Made by a program: the position numbers and the translations under genes
Assembly (NCBI GenBank): GCA_001603455.1
Contig: LUZA01000029.1
Coordinates: 16,179 to 80,178, forward strand
Length of the DNA stretch: 64,000 nucleotides
Source of the DNA: Bacteroidales bacterium Bact_09
GTDB lineage: Bacteria; Bacteroidota; Bacteroidia; Bacteroidales; UBA932
Direction: 5' to 3'
Notes under the pieces: generated by a model
Databases searched by the model: none
Seen by the model: only the letters and a program-made list of their open reading frames with translations
What the model was told of the DNA's origin: nothing
Shown here: in pieces, positions 9,026-19,295 of the stretch
How the letters are laid out: each line of letters begins with the position of its first letter
Position numbering within the stretch: the first letter of the stretch is position 1

Positions 9026-10336
9026 ATGAGTATCAAAAGCCTGAACAGACAGATCCTTGACCTTGCCATTCCCAGTATGCTGGCCGGGATCACAATCCCT
9101 TTGGTGGGAATGGCCGATACAGCCATTGCAGGCCGTTTAGGTTCTGCTACGGCTATCGGCGGAATTGCCATCGGTTCCACACTTTTTGACCTGTTATACT
9201 GGAATTTCGGGTTCCTGAGGATAGGTACTGCCGGAATCACGGCACAAGCTTTCGGAAGGGGAGATAAGCAGGATATCGTAAGAACAGGAATGCAAGGTCT
9301 TGCCGTAGCCCTGGGCTTTTCCCTGTTACTGCTGTTGATCCAGTGGCCCTTTGCCCAACTGGTCCTTCTGCTTTCCCCTTCCTCCCCGGAAGTGGAATTC
9401 CTGGCCAGGGAATATTTTTTCATCAGGATCTGGGCCGCTCCCGCTGTACTGGCTTTATTTGTTTTCCGGGGTTGGTTTATAGGGGTACAGAATACCTTTG
9501 CATCCATGATCATGGATATAGTGATCAACCTCACCAATATCGGATTAAGTGTGTTTTTTGCCTTGAACCTGGGGATGGGTATAAAAGGGATCGCACTGGG
9601 AACAGTTGCCGCTCAATATACCGGAATCCTGTGCGGAATCATTCTGCTATATGTCTATTACAGAAAAATGGCCCGATATGTCTCCCTGGCATCTGTTTTC
9701 AAAAAAGACGGCTGGAAGAAATATTTCGGCCTGAGCGGCAACCTTTTCATAAGGTCTGTCTGCATGTTGTTGATCTATACTGGCTTTACATTTCTGGCTG
9801 CCCGGTATGGAGATACTTTGCTTGCTGTCGCGACCATTATGATGAAATTACTGCTTTTATACGCTTATTTCGTGGACGGATTTGCCTATGCCGGAGAAGC
9901 GCTCACAGGAAAGTTCATCGGAGCCGGAAACAAACCCGCCCTCATGCGATCCATCAAGCTTCTCTTCATATGGAGTGCAGGGGTGGGGATTGTATCGACT
10001 GTTCTCTATATTGCCGGAGACCAGTGGTTTCTACGTCTGATGACCTCAACTCCGGAAGTTATCCAGGCCGCACAGCCCTTCCTCCCCTGGTTGTACAGCA
10101 TGCCTCTGATATCTTGCCTTACGTTCATGTGGGACGGGATTTTTACAGGCGCTACAGCAGGAAAGGCGTTGCGCAATATCATGATCATATCGGTGATAGC
10201 ATTCTACGCCTTTTATCTGACACTGGAGGGATCTCTGGGAATTCAGTCCCTGTGGATAGGATATGCGGCACACCTGGTGACCCGTTCAGTTGCCCAAACG
10301 CTGATGGCACGGAAATACGTATTCAACGCGATCTGA
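9026..10336 (+). CDS. MATE family efflux transporter (DinF-like)
   Basis: 436 aa polytopic; LAIPSMLAGITIPLVGMADTAIAGRLG. Confidence 0.92.
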   Translation: MSIKSLNRQILDLAIPSMLAGITIPLVGMADTAIAGRLGSATAIGGIAIGSTLFDLLYWNFGFLRIGTAGITAQAFGRGDKQDIVRTGMQGLAVALGFSLLLLLIQWPFAQLVLLLSPSSPEVEFLAREYFFIRIWAAPAVLALFVFRGWFIGVQNTFASMIMDIVINLTNIGLSVFFALNLGMGIKGIALGTVAAQYTGILCGIILLYVYYRKMARYVSLASVFKKDGWKKYFGLSGNLFIRSVCMLLIYTGFTFLAARYGDTLLAVATIMMKLLLLYAYFVDGFAYAGEALTGKFIGAGNKPALMRSIKLLFIWSAGVGIVSTVLYIAGDQWFLRLMTSTPEVIQAAQPFLPWLYSMPLISCLTFMWDGIFTGATAGKALRNIMIISVIAFYAFYLTLEGSLGIQSLWIGYAAHLVTRSVAQTLMARKYVFNAI

Positions 10337-10343
10337 GACCCGG

Positions 10344-10814
10344 TTACTTTTTTTCGGGCGCCCTAACCACGGGAATTTCCTGCGGAACAGGAGAAGGCGA
10401 CTGGCTTACTTTTTTGTCAACGTTTTTGGACAATTCAGGAGAAACAAGCTGTCCGCTGATACGCACCGATGGTTCTATGGAAAGCTGATCTGAATGCAAT
10501 TCCCCGGTAAAAATGCATTTATTACGCAGGGAAGCAAGTTCCGAGACTTTTAAGACGCCATCAAAGCCGCCACTGATGTCAACGCATTTGCATTCTGCTT
10601 CGCCAACACATTTGCCGGTCTCTCCAATAACGAGTTTCCCCTCTGTTTTGATTTTTCCTTCCAAGTATCCGTCTATGCGGATGTCGTGTTGCGTGATAAT
10701 ATTGCCTATGATCTTTGTATTACCACATATCCTGGTTACATTGTTCATCAATTGTGAACCATTCTCTTTTTCTGCTGCCATGGGTTGTTTTTTATTTGAA
10801 AATAAATGTAACAT
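10344..10814 (-). CDS. Bactofilin family polymer-forming protein
   Basis: TKIIGNIITQHDIRIDGYLEGKIKTEGKLVIGETGKCVGEAECKCVDISG; start placed at MLHLFSNKKQ. Confidence 0.9.
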   Translation of the reverse strand: MLHLFSNKKQPMAAEKENGSQLMNNVTRICGNTKIIGNIITQHDIRIDGYLEGKIKTEGKLVIGETGKCVGEAECKCVDISGGFDGVLKVSELASLRNKCIFTGELHSDQLSIEPSVRISGQLVSPELSKNVDKKVSQSPSPVPQEIPVVRAPEKK

Positions 10815-10816
10815 GA

Positions 10817-12376
10817 TTATCTTTTCTTTGTCAATACTGACAAAGCTTTTTCCAATTGAAGATCGTCGCGTATCATACTTCTTAGGCGGCCTTCCTGCAG
10901 GTAATAACGGCAGCATATCTCTTCTTCCAGCAGCGGTTGAATTTCCTTACGGTAATGCATCAAATCTTTGGCTTTATCGGTAAGCAAACGCTCCCGCAAT
11001 GCAGTTATCTCTTTTTTAAGCAATCCTTCATACCCTTCGGCCTCAGCCGTACGGCTGAATGTCTCGAGTAATATCTCGGTAGCACTGCGGTCATCGAACT
11101 CTTTGGCGGCCGTTAATTGTACAAAATCGTTGTAATCCTCATCGGTCATATAAAATGCTTCGGCTGGCAGAATGGTCTTATGCCGGGTAAAATAACGGAT
11201 AGAATACTCATGCAGGTAATCGCGGGTTACCAGCTCCATAGCTATACGGCTGTACATAGGCAGAGTCACAACCGAATCCGGAACAATTCCTCCGTTTTCA
11301 TTTCTTTCCGGCGTTCCGTCCCCGTTCCGCTTTCCGTAATCGAGCGCCTGCACACATCTTCCGCTGGGAATATAGTACTTGGCGGTGGTAATCTTCAGGT
11401 TGGCATTATAGCTAAGGGGACGTATAGTCTGGACTAATCCTTTTCCAAATGTCTTTTCCCCGACTATCACACCTCTTTTCAGATCTTGTATGGCACCGGC
11501 CACGATCTCGGAAGACGATGCCGATCCTTTGTTGACCAGGACTACCAGAGGGGTCCGGGTATCCAGGGGTTCTTCTTTTGTGTAATGTTCCACATCAAAA
11601 CGCGCCAAACGCCCCCTGGCCGAAACCACCATGGTGTTCTTTGGCAGGAAGATGGAAAGAAGTTTTACGGCTTCGTCCATTAAACCGCCTCCGTTACCCC
11701 TCAGGTCCAGCACTATCCCCTTTACAGGATAGTCCTTTTTCATTTTTTTCAGGACTTTCCGGGCATCTGCGGCTCCACCCTGTGTAAATCCGGTCATACG
11801 TATGTATGCTATGCTATCCCTAAGCATACAGGCCAGACCCACATCGGAAATATGTACCTTTTCACGAACCACTTTGATTGAGACCGTATCTCTCTGCATA
11901 AGCCGCCGGACCAGAAGTTCAACTTCTGTTCCCGGTGTGCCTTTCATCCGTGAGCTGCACTCGTCAGCACTCAGGTCCCGAACAAACTCCCCGTCAATGG
12001 CAAGGATCATGTCGCCGGCTATCAGACCGGCCCTGACCGCCGGAGAACCGGTATAGGGTTCCGATATCAGGACCCCTTCACCAGGACTTTTTTTGATCAG
12101 GGCGCCTATTCCGCCATAACTCCCGGTGGTCATTATCTCGATGGATTCATTGTTTTCCTCGGGGATAAATTCTGTATAAGGATCCATGGTGGAGAGCATG
12201 GCTTCTATCCCGGTATACACCAATTGGTCAAGGGCCACTGAATCTACATAATAGAGCGATATTTCACGCAGCAGGGAATGAAAAATATCCAAACTTTTGG
12301 AAGTGTTGAATTCCGCACTCTGGGCAGTAAGCAGCAGGGGCAGGAACAGGGCAAGAAGTATCGCTTTGATTTTCAT
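10817..12376 (-). CDS. S41 family C-terminal processing peptidase with PDZ domain
   Basis: 519 aa; signal peptide; GGIGALIKKSPGEGVLISEP PDZ; VLVNKGSASSSEIVAGAIQDLKRGVIVGEKTFGKGLVQ catalytic region. Confidence 0.93.
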   Translation of the reverse strand: MKIKAILLALFLPLLLTAQSAEFNTSKSLDIFHSLLREISLYYVDSVALDQLVYTGIEAMLSTMDPYTEFIPEENNESIEIMTTGSYGGIGALIKKSPGEGVLISEPYTGSPAVRAGLIAGDMILAIDGEFVRDLSADECSSRMKGTPGTEVELLVRRLMQRDTVSIKVVREKVHISDVGLACMLRDSIAYIRMTGFTQGGAADARKVLKKMKKDYPVKGIVLDLRGNGGGLMDEAVKLLSIFLPKNTMVVSARGRLARFDVEHYTKEEPLDTRTPLVVLVNKGSASSSEIVAGAIQDLKRGVIVGEKTFGKGLVQTIRPLSYNANLKITTAKYYIPSGRCVQALDYGKRNGDGTPERNENGGIVPDSVVTLPMYSRIAMELVTRDYLHEYSIRYFTRHKTILPAEAFYMTDEDYNDFVQLTAAKEFDDRSATEILLETFSRTAEAEGYEGLLKKEITALRERLLTDKAKDLMHYRKEIQPLLEEEICCRYYLQEGRLRSMIRDDLQLEKALSVLTKKR

Positions 12377-12418
12377 TTCAATAGGTTCTTAAAACAACAA
12401 ATTTACTATAATTCTTCA

Positions 12419-12426
12419 TATCTTTG
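12419..12426 (+). promoter_or_regulatory. Putative -7 element (TATCTTTG) for the RdgB/HAM1 gene
   Basis: Exact TAnnTTTG match, 3 nt upstream of ATG at 12430. Confidence 0.55.
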
Positions 12427-12429
12427 TAT

Positions 12430-12999
12430 ATGGAATTGATGTTTGCTACCGCTAATATTCACAAGTGTTACGAAGCTCGTGCCATACTTGGACCTTCAGT
12501 CTCAATAATTATGCCGTCATCCCTGGGTCTTTCGGGAAATATACCGGAAACAGGATTTACCCTTGAAGAAAATGCTTTGCAAAAATCCCTGTTCTTATGG
12601 GACAAGTTTCATATTCCCTGTTTTGCGGACGACACGGGACTGGAAGTTGACGGACTGGGCGGAGCGCCCGGAGTGTACTCTGCCCGTTATGCAGGTCCCG
12701 CCTGTTTACCGGCCGACAATGTTAAAAAACTGTTGGAAGAAATGCAATACATGACCAATAGGGCTGCCCGTTTCCGTTGTGTTATAGCATTGATCCTCAA
12801 TGGAACGCCCCAATTTTTTGAGGGGATTGTTGAAGGCTCCATCATCCGTATACCCAAAGGGGCCGGCGGTTTTGGATATGACCCTGTATTTGTGCCACTT
12901 GGTTGGGACAAAACTTTTGCAGAAATGTCAGAAAAAGAGAAAAATGAAATATCGCACAGAAAAAGAGCCCTTGAAAAAATGGCCAGGTTATTCGTATGA
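12430..12999 (+). CDS. rdgB: Non-canonical purine NTP pyrophosphatase (RdgB/HAM1)
   Basis: MELMFATANIHKCYEA, FADDTGLEVDGLGGAPGVYSARYAG and GGFGYDPVFVP. Confidence 0.93.
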   Translation: MELMFATANIHKCYEARAILGPSVSIIMPSSLGLSGNIPETGFTLEENALQKSLFLWDKFHIPCFADDTGLEVDGLGGAPGVYSARYAGPACLPADNVKKLLEEMQYMTNRAARFRCVIALILNGTPQFFEGIVEGSIIRIPKGAGGFGYDPVFVPLGWDKTFAEMSEKEKNEISHRKRALEKMARLFV

Positions 13000-13724
13000 T
13001 CACACCACTGACACTGATTGTTCTCAACACAAGACCTTATAGGGAGACCGGCCTGTTGGTCAATGCATATACCGATATTCTGGGCCGGGCTTCTTTTGTG
13101 TTAAAAGGCATCCGCACAGCCCGTAACAGGGCGGCGGCATCTGTGTTCCATCCCCTTAGCATACTTGACACCCGGACTTACCTGCAAACCAAAAGAGACT
13201 TGTACCAGCTGAAGGAATACCACAAGGTCCATCTGCTGGAGAACATCTGTACTAATGTGCTCAAAAGCAGCGTAGGTTTGTTTATGAGCGAATTGTTATA
13301 TAAAACAGTGCGGGAAGAGGAAGAAAATCCGGCTCTGTTCCGCTATATCACCCGGGCCATACTCCAACTGGACAGTGCCGGCGATGAACTGCCCGATTTG
13401 CATCTGTATTTTGCAGTTCATCTCTGCCGCTATCTGGGATATGCGCCCAATCTGGAGAGTTACTCCCAAAACAGAACATATTTTGACATCGGAGGGGCAT
13501 TTTTTCGCGAATTTCCAGACCCATCAGGCGGAACATTTAACAAGGAAGATTCCCTGTTGCTTTACCGGATCCTGACATGTCCACCCTCAGAAGCCAGGCC
13601 GTTGTCCTGTTGCGGATCCAGGCGCCATCATTTTCTCAACAGCATGCTCCTGTATTATGGCTATCACATGGGAAAAATCCCTGAGATCCGTTCCCTGGAT
13701 GTGTTGCATCAGGTTTTTCTTTAG
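12996..13724 (+). CDS. recO: DNA repair protein RecO
   Basis: 242 aa; LIVLNTRPYRETGLLVNAYTDILGRASFVLKGIR; position and length fit RecO. Confidence 0.85.
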   Translation: MITPLTLIVLNTRPYRETGLLVNAYTDILGRASFVLKGIRTARNRAAASVFHPLSILDTRTYLQTKRDLYQLKEYHKVHLLENICTNVLKSSVGLFMSELLYKTVREEEENPALFRYITRAILQLDSAGDELPDLHLYFAVHLCRYLGYAPNLESYSQNRTYFDIGGAFFREFPDPSGGTFNKEDSLLLYRILTCPPSEARPLSCCGSRRHHFLNSMLLYYGYHMGKIPEIRSLDVLHQVFL

Positions 13725-13738
13725 TAACTTTGCCGCTC

Positions 13739-15271
13739 ATGTCACTCATTAACACCGCCTACAGGCTTTATAACAGAAAACTTCTTACAGAACTGGACTT
13801 TTCTTCCAGGGATCCTTTTCCGTTCCAGGAAGCAACTTTCCGTTACCTTACCCAACGGGGGACAGACACCATGTTCGGAAAAGAGTATAAAATGGCAGAA
13901 ATTAATGATATTGACACTTTTCAGCGAAGGATCCCCCTGCATGACTATAACTCCCTGGAACCCTATATACAGCAAAGTCTCCGGGGACAGGAAAACGTTC
14001 TCTGGAACAGCCCCATTTACTGGTACGCCCTTTCCAGCGGAACATCCTCGTCAAAATCCAAGTTTATCCCTATGAACAGGGAAAATCTGCAGTTGTGTCA
14101 TTACAAGGGAATGTTAACTATTCTCTCCTGTTACGTGAGAACATTCCCCAAGTCGCGTTTGTTCACAGGTAAAACGTTAACCCTGGGGGGAAACCGTCAC
14201 ATCGATAAAAATGTGGAAACCAACTGCTGTTACGGAGATCTGTCGGCTTTTCTGCTTATCAATACGCCTCTTTTGGCCAGGCTGTTCACTACCCCGTCCC
14301 GGAAGATTGGGCTTATTCCCGATTTTGAGTACAAAATAGAACAGGTAAGCAAGCTGATCACAAAACAAAACTTAGTCGCATTCTCGGGGGTCCCGTCCTG
14401 GAACCTTCTTCTGATGCGCAAAGTACTGGAACAGACAGGAAAAGGGAATCTGTCGGAACTGTGGCCACATATGGAGTTATTCATGCACGGAGGCGTCAGC
14501 TTTGAACCTTACCGTGTCCATTATCAGGCATTGTTCCCGTCCGAAAAAATGCATTATCTCGAAACGTACAACGCATCAGAAGGGTTCTTTGCTTTCCAAA
14601 CAGACCTGAATGATCCGGGACTGCAATTGTTGCCCAACGTAAGCGTTTTCTATGAATTTATCCCCCTGGAAAAACTGCAGGCAGCTGAAAACGGTTCTTA
14701 TATGCACTTCCTGACCATGGCAGAGGTCGAGGTAGACAAACCATATGCCCTGGTGATCTCGACCAATTCCGGACTTTGGAGATACCTGATAGGCGACACC
14801 GTACGATTCACGCAACTTTACCCGCACAAGATTCGAATCACAGGTCGTACAAAATTATTCATCAATACATTCGGGGAAGAGTTGATGATCGAGAACGCAG
14901 AGAGGGCCCTGGCACGTGCCTGCAACCTTACCGGGGCTAGTGTATATGAATATACCGTTGCTCCCGTGTTCATGGACCACCTGCACAAAGGAGCGCATCA
15001 GTGGCTCATAGAATTTGAAGAAATGCCTCCTGATCCGGAGATTTTTACCCGGATCCTGGACCGGTCTTTGATGGATTTGAATTCAGATTATGAAGCCAAA
15101 CGTCGCGATACCGGAACTATGGATCCGCCTGTAATAACAGCCGTCAGGAAAGGTTGTTTTTACCGCTGGCTGGCCGTCAACGATAAATTGGGCGGACAGA
15201 ACAAGGTACCTCGTCTGTGGAGTACACGGGAATATGCAGAAGCATTGCTAAGAATCAATGAAAAATTGTGA
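13739..15271 (+). CDS. GH3 family (auxin-responsive-promoter-like) acyl-adenylating/amido synthetase-like protein
   Basis: About 510 aa; WYALSSGTSSSKSKFIPM, LETYNASEGFFAFQ and LWRYLIGDTVRFT are GH3 signatures. Confidence 0.88.
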   Translation: MSLINTAYRLYNRKLLTELDFSSRDPFPFQEATFRYLTQRGTDTMFGKEYKMAEINDIDTFQRRIPLHDYNSLEPYIQQSLRGQENVLWNSPIYWYALSSGTSSSKSKFIPMNRENLQLCHYKGMLTILSCYVRTFPKSRLFTGKTLTLGGNRHIDKNVETNCCYGDLSAFLLINTPLLARLFTTPSRKIGLIPDFEYKIEQVSKLITKQNLVAFSGVPSWNLLLMRKVLEQTGKGNLSELWPHMELFMHGGVSFEPYRVHYQALFPSEKMHYLETYNASEGFFAFQTDLNDPGLQLLPNVSVFYEFIPLEKLQAAENGSYMHFLTMAEVEVDKPYALVISTNSGLWRYLIGDTVRFTQLYPHKIRITGRTKLFINTFGEELMIENAERALARACNLTGASVYEYTVAPVFMDHLHKGAHQWLIEFEEMPPDPEIFTRILDRSLMDLNSDYEAKRRDTGTMDPPVITAVRKGCFYRWLAVNDKLGGQNKVPRLWSTREYAEALLRINEKL

Positions 15272-16205
15272 TATAATTAAAATATTCCGTCACCAGGCAA
15301 AGCATACGGCTGCTTATACCAGATACCTGGAATTGCTGGAAGTTGATCCCGCAAAGGTGAGAGTTCCGGAAGAGATCCCGTTCCTGCCCATAAGGTTTTT
15401 CAAATCGCATACTGTTTACAACCGCAAGGAACCACCCGTTCACGTTTTTACAAGTTCTGCCACTATGGGGATGACCCCCTCCCGCCATCCGGTTGACAGC
15501 CTGGAGCGCTATGGAAAAAACGTTCTTGAAATATTCCGTTTCTTTTATGGAGATCCCTCACGGTACACCATTCTGGCATTATTGCCTTCCTACCTGGAAA
15601 GGACAGGATCCTCCCTGGTATATATGATGAAAGTGCTCATGGAAAATAGCGGAGGCCGGGTAGACGGTTTTTATCTACACAACCAGGAACCGCTTTATAA
15701 CAGGCTTATGGCACTGTCCAAAGGCATAAAGCCTGTTTGGCTCATAGGTGTGAGCTTTGCCCTGCTTGACTTTGCGTCAAAATATACTGTAAACCATCCC
15801 GGCCTGACAGTGGTCGAAACAGGGGGGATGAAAGGCAGGGGAGCTGAGCTGACCAGAGAAATGTTGCATGAACGTTTGAAGCAGGGATTTCCGGCAAGCC
15901 CAGTACATAGTGAATACGGAATGGCCGAGATGTTCTCGCAGGCTTATGCCTGCGGGGAAGATCTCCTTTTTAGTTGTCCTTCCTCTATGCGTGTGATGAT
16001 CCGGAACCTGCAGGATCCTTTCCGCCTGGAACCCGACGGGTCGCGCGGCGGCATTAATATCATTGATCTGGCCAACAGCCATTCCTGCTCTTTTATAGAA
16101 ACCCAGGACCTGGGCTACCGTTTGCCTGACGGTCGATTCCAGGTCCTGGGCAGGATCCCCGAAGCGGAACGCCGGGGATGCAATATGCTTATTGATGTTT
16201 CCTGA
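15258..16205 (+). CDS. LuxE-like acyl-protein synthetase / acyltransferase
   Basis: 315 aa; VPEEIPFLPIRFFKSHTVY, TSSATMGMTPSRHPVDSL and SEYGMAEMFSQAYA; overlaps the GH3 gene by 14 nt. Confidence 0.75.
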   Translation: MKNCDIIKIFRHQAKHTAAYTRYLELLEVDPAKVRVPEEIPFLPIRFFKSHTVYNRKEPPVHVFTSSATMGMTPSRHPVDSLERYGKNVLEIFRFFYGDPSRYTILALLPSYLERTGSSLVYMMKVLMENSGGRVDGFYLHNQEPLYNRLMALSKGIKPVWLIGVSFALLDFASKYTVNHPGLTVVETGGMKGRGAELTREMLHERLKQGFPASPVHSEYGMAEMFSQAYACGEDLLFSCPSSMRVMIRNLQDPFRLEPDGSRGGINIIDLANSHSCSFIETQDLGYRLPDGRFQVLGRIPEAERRGCNMLIDVS

Positions 16206-19200
16206 AAAGCTCCTCGATCTGTGTGTTGTACTTTTCTGCAAGATCCTTATCATCGTTAACCTTAAGGATATCGTTCACATGCACATAAGTACTGATGGCC
16301 GACTCGGCATCTGATGAAGACAGAAACCCGCCTTTGAAGGGGCTCAGGAAGTATTCAATAGCCTTGTACGTTTCGTCCAGGAACGGAATGGCCAGGGCAC
16401 GGGCTTTTTCGGGTTTTTTCAAAAAATAATACAGTTCGATGGTTTCCATGACGCCCACTTCGTTGAGCGAAGGTTGTACCACATAATTGAGAGGATACCG
16501 CTTCATGATCTCAATTCCCCTGTCCAGCAATGCTTCTGCCTTATTTGTCTTCCCTTCCAGTATCAGTGCCTTGGCGACCTGGGAATACATCTGCCTGACA
16601 GCCTGCTGCACAAGGTAAAGGTACGTAACGTGATAATCCAGCAATACGCCCGGCTCATCCATGCTGCCCCAACGGTAAACATCCATCAGTAGGTGATACA
16701 GTTTGTCGGTGTCCATATAAGGCACATTCCTTTGGATCGAATCCACCTTAAATGGCATAAGTTTATAGGCCATACCGTCAAAACGCAGGTACTCCCGGAT
16801 CCCGATGTTCAGATCGCCTCCTCTTGAGACAATATATATGGGCCTGTCCCACTCATAATTGGCCAGTAAGTCCAGGAACATCATCTCTACTTTCAGCAAC
16901 ATGTGCTTGTCAGAAGGAATATCCAAGTCCATGTACTCGGGAATCAGATGTGCGTCTTTTTCTGGAACGATACCGCAGGCCAGGACGTTTTTTTTGTTCA
17001 CGGGAATGCGCAATTTACGAGCCGGCAGATAATTGTACATGGTACCGTCTGTCAGCTGTAGTTTTGCCTTGAGATTTCCCATGACGCTCACCGCCTGTAT
17101 GGCAGAAACCCTGTCCGTTACGCGTTCATATACCGGAATGAATTCATTCGTGCCGTAAAGGTAAGACTCCCTGGTGATGGAGAATTTCACCGGAGCTGAT
17201 TCATAGGTGCGCCATTGCATTTGATCAATATACCAGTCCGTACCCAGCAGCGAGGTGTTCATAACCCTTACGTCAGTCCTGATACCTTCCACTTCCTGAG
17301 CATACCACAGCGGGAATGTATCATTGTCTCCGTGGGTAACGATGATGGCATTGCAATCCTCCCGGCATGTGTTCAGAAAATTATAGGCAAAATCGCGAGC
17401 CGTATAACGGCCGCTCCGGTCATGATCGTCCCAGTTTTGTGCCATCATCTGGAAAGGCACGAACAGACATAGTGCGGCTGCTAGCGATCCAGCTATTGTC
17501 TGGGGTAATTTCTTCTGCAGGAAATGGTACAGGGCCAATACTCCCAGTCCAACCCATATGGAAAATGCGTAGAAAGAACCTGCGTAGGCATAATCCCGCT
17601 CCCGTGGCTGGTACGGCGGCTGGTTCAGGTAAACCACAATGGCCAGTCCCGTCAGGAAGAACAGCAGGAAAGTAATCCAGGCATTGCGCCGGTCTTTGGC
17701 CGTCTGGTACAGCAGACCTGCCAATCCCAGTAACAGGGGTAACATATAGTAGTGGTTCTTGGCAGGGTTGTGCTTTAGCATATCAGGGGCTCCTGACTGG
17801 TCTCCCAGTCGTGCCCTGTCAAGGAATCCGATCCCACTTTCCCAGTTACCCCGTACGGGGTCTCCGGGGATGGTTCCCTGAATGTCGTTCTGGCGTCCTG
17901 CAAAGTTCCACATGAAATACCGCCAGTACATGTAATTAACCTGGTAGTCAAAGAAGAACAGCATATTGTCCCCGAAAGTTGGCATGCGTTTGCTTGCCGA
18001 ATTCAATTTCCCTTTCCCGGAATTGTAGGAGTCATAAAAGGAGGCATGTCCTTCGCGCTTGCTCCACATACGGGGAAAGAACATTTTGTCCGAATCATTG
18101 TAAACAGGCATTTCCGGTCCCTTCACACGAGCGTATCTGCCATTTTTTTTCACAGTTTGCCTGGTATCTTTAAAGGATTCGTAATTGGAATTGTAAATTC
18201 CGTCATACAACAGGGGGGGGGATCCATACTGTTCCCGTGCCAGATATTTTCCCAGTGCAAAAGGATTGTCCGGCTGGTTTTCATTTGTGGGTGTCTTGGC
18301 GCTGGATCGGATCACCACCATGGCAAATGAAGAATATCCTATGACTATGACAGTCAAGCACAGAAATATCGTGTTCCACAGTATTTTTCCTTTCCGGTGG
18401 GTGGCAAGGATACCCCAGAAAAGTAGTGCCGTAAGGGCCGCTACAAAAAATAACATTCCGGTATTATAGGGTAATCCGAAAATGTTTACGAACAAAAGGT
18501 CAAACCAACCTGATATTTTGGGTAACCAGGGAATGATCCCATACAGGATGAACGCAATGATTACCACCGATAACAACAGAGTAACGACAGCACCTTTCCA
18601 GGAAAAGGGATATTTCTTGTAAAAATAAATAAAAACAAGTGCCGGTATGGTCAGCAAGTTAAGCAGATGCACCCCTATGGAAAGCCCCATCAGGTATGCT
18701 ATCAGGACGATCCAACGGTTTGCATGGGGTTTGTCTGCGTTTTCTTCCCATTTGAGCATGGCCCAGAAAACAGCGGCAGTAAACATCGAAGACATACCGT
18801 AAACTTCTGCCTCAACCGCTGAAAACCAAGCCGTATCTGAAAATGAATAGACCAGGGATCCTGCAGCTGCAGCTCCCCAGATGGCTATGGCACTACCCCA
18901 TTTCAGGGGCATATTCTGTGTTTCCATCAGCCTTCTGCCCAAATGGGATATCGTCCAGAACAAGAAAAGAACGCAAAAGGCCGAAGCAAGTGCACTCATG
19001 GCATTGATCAGCATGGCGGCCTGCAGATCGCTTCCGAACATGGAAAACAACCTGCCTAACAACTGGTAAGTGGGATTCCCCGGAGGGTGTCCTACTTCCA
19101 GTTTGTAGGAAGATGCTATGAATTCGCCGCAATCCCAGAAACTGGCCGTTGGTTCTATGGTCGCTAGGTAAACAGCAGCGGAAATGGCAAATACCACCCA

Positions 19201-19242
19201 TCCTATCAGGAGATCTGCCTTTTTAAATGTCCTTGTTTCCAT
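16189..19242 (-). CDS. DUF2723 domain-containing polytopic membrane protein (glycosyltransferase-like)
   Basis: 1017 aa; AAVYLATIEPTASFWDCGEFIASSYKLEVGHPPGNPTYQLLGRLFS is the DUF2723 signature. Confidence 0.88.
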   Translation of the reverse strand: METRTFKKADLLIGWVVFAISAAVYLATIEPTASFWDCGEFIASSYKLEVGHPPGNPTYQLLGRLFSMFGSDLQAAMLINAMSALASAFCVLFLFWTISHLGRRLMETQNMPLKWGSAIAIWGAAAAGSLVYSFSDTAWFSAVEAEVYGMSSMFTAAVFWAMLKWEENADKPHANRWIVLIAYLMGLSIGVHLLNLLTIPALVFIYFYKKYPFSWKGAVVTLLLSVVIIAFILYGIIPWLPKISGWFDLLFVNIFGLPYNTGMLFFVAALTALLFWGILATHRKGKILWNTIFLCLTVIVIGYSSFAMVVIRSSAKTPTNENQPDNPFALGKYLAREQYGSPPLLYDGIYNSNYESFKDTRQTVKKNGRYARVKGPEMPVYNDSDKMFFPRMWSKREGHASFYDSYNSGKGKLNSASKRMPTFGDNMLFFFDYQVNYMYWRYFMWNFAGRQNDIQGTIPGDPVRGNWESGIGFLDRARLGDQSGAPDMLKHNPAKNHYYMLPLLLGLAGLLYQTAKDRRNAWITFLLFFLTGLAIVVYLNQPPYQPRERDYAYAGSFYAFSIWVGLGVLALYHFLQKKLPQTIAGSLAAALCLFVPFQMMAQNWDDHDRSGRYTARDFAYNFLNTCREDCNAIIVTHGDNDTFPLWYAQEVEGIRTDVRVMNTSLLGTDWYIDQMQWRTYESAPVKFSITRESYLYGTNEFIPVYERVTDRVSAIQAVSVMGNLKAKLQLTDGTMYNYLPARKLRIPVNKKNVLACGIVPEKDAHLIPEYMDLDIPSDKHMLLKVEMMFLDLLANYEWDRPIYIVSRGGDLNIGIREYLRFDGMAYKLMPFKVDSIQRNVPYMDTDKLYHLLMDVYRWGSMDEPGVLLDYHVTYLYLVQQAVRQMYSQVAKALILEGKTNKAEALLDRGIEIMKRYPLNYVVQPSLNEVGVMETIELYYFLKKPEKARALAIPFLDETYKAIEYFLSPFKGGFLSSSDAESAISTYVHVNDILKVNDDKDLAEKYNTQIEELFRKHQ

Positions 19243-19246
19243 TCCA

Positions 19247-19254
19247 CAAATGTA
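19247..19254 (-). promoter_or_regulatory. Putative -7 element (TACATTTG) for the DUF2723 gene
   Basis: Exact TAnnTTTG match, 4 nt upstream of ATG at 19242. Confidence 0.55.
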
Positions 19255-19295
19255 GACTATTTTTTTTACCTTTACCGTCGGTTTTGCTTTAAATT

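Noticed and set aside
9343-10488. 381-aa plus-strand ORF inside and beyond the MATE gene
   Set aside because: It lies in an alternative frame of a clearly coding MATE transporter, has a Cys/Arg/His-rich low-quality composition and no recognisable domain.
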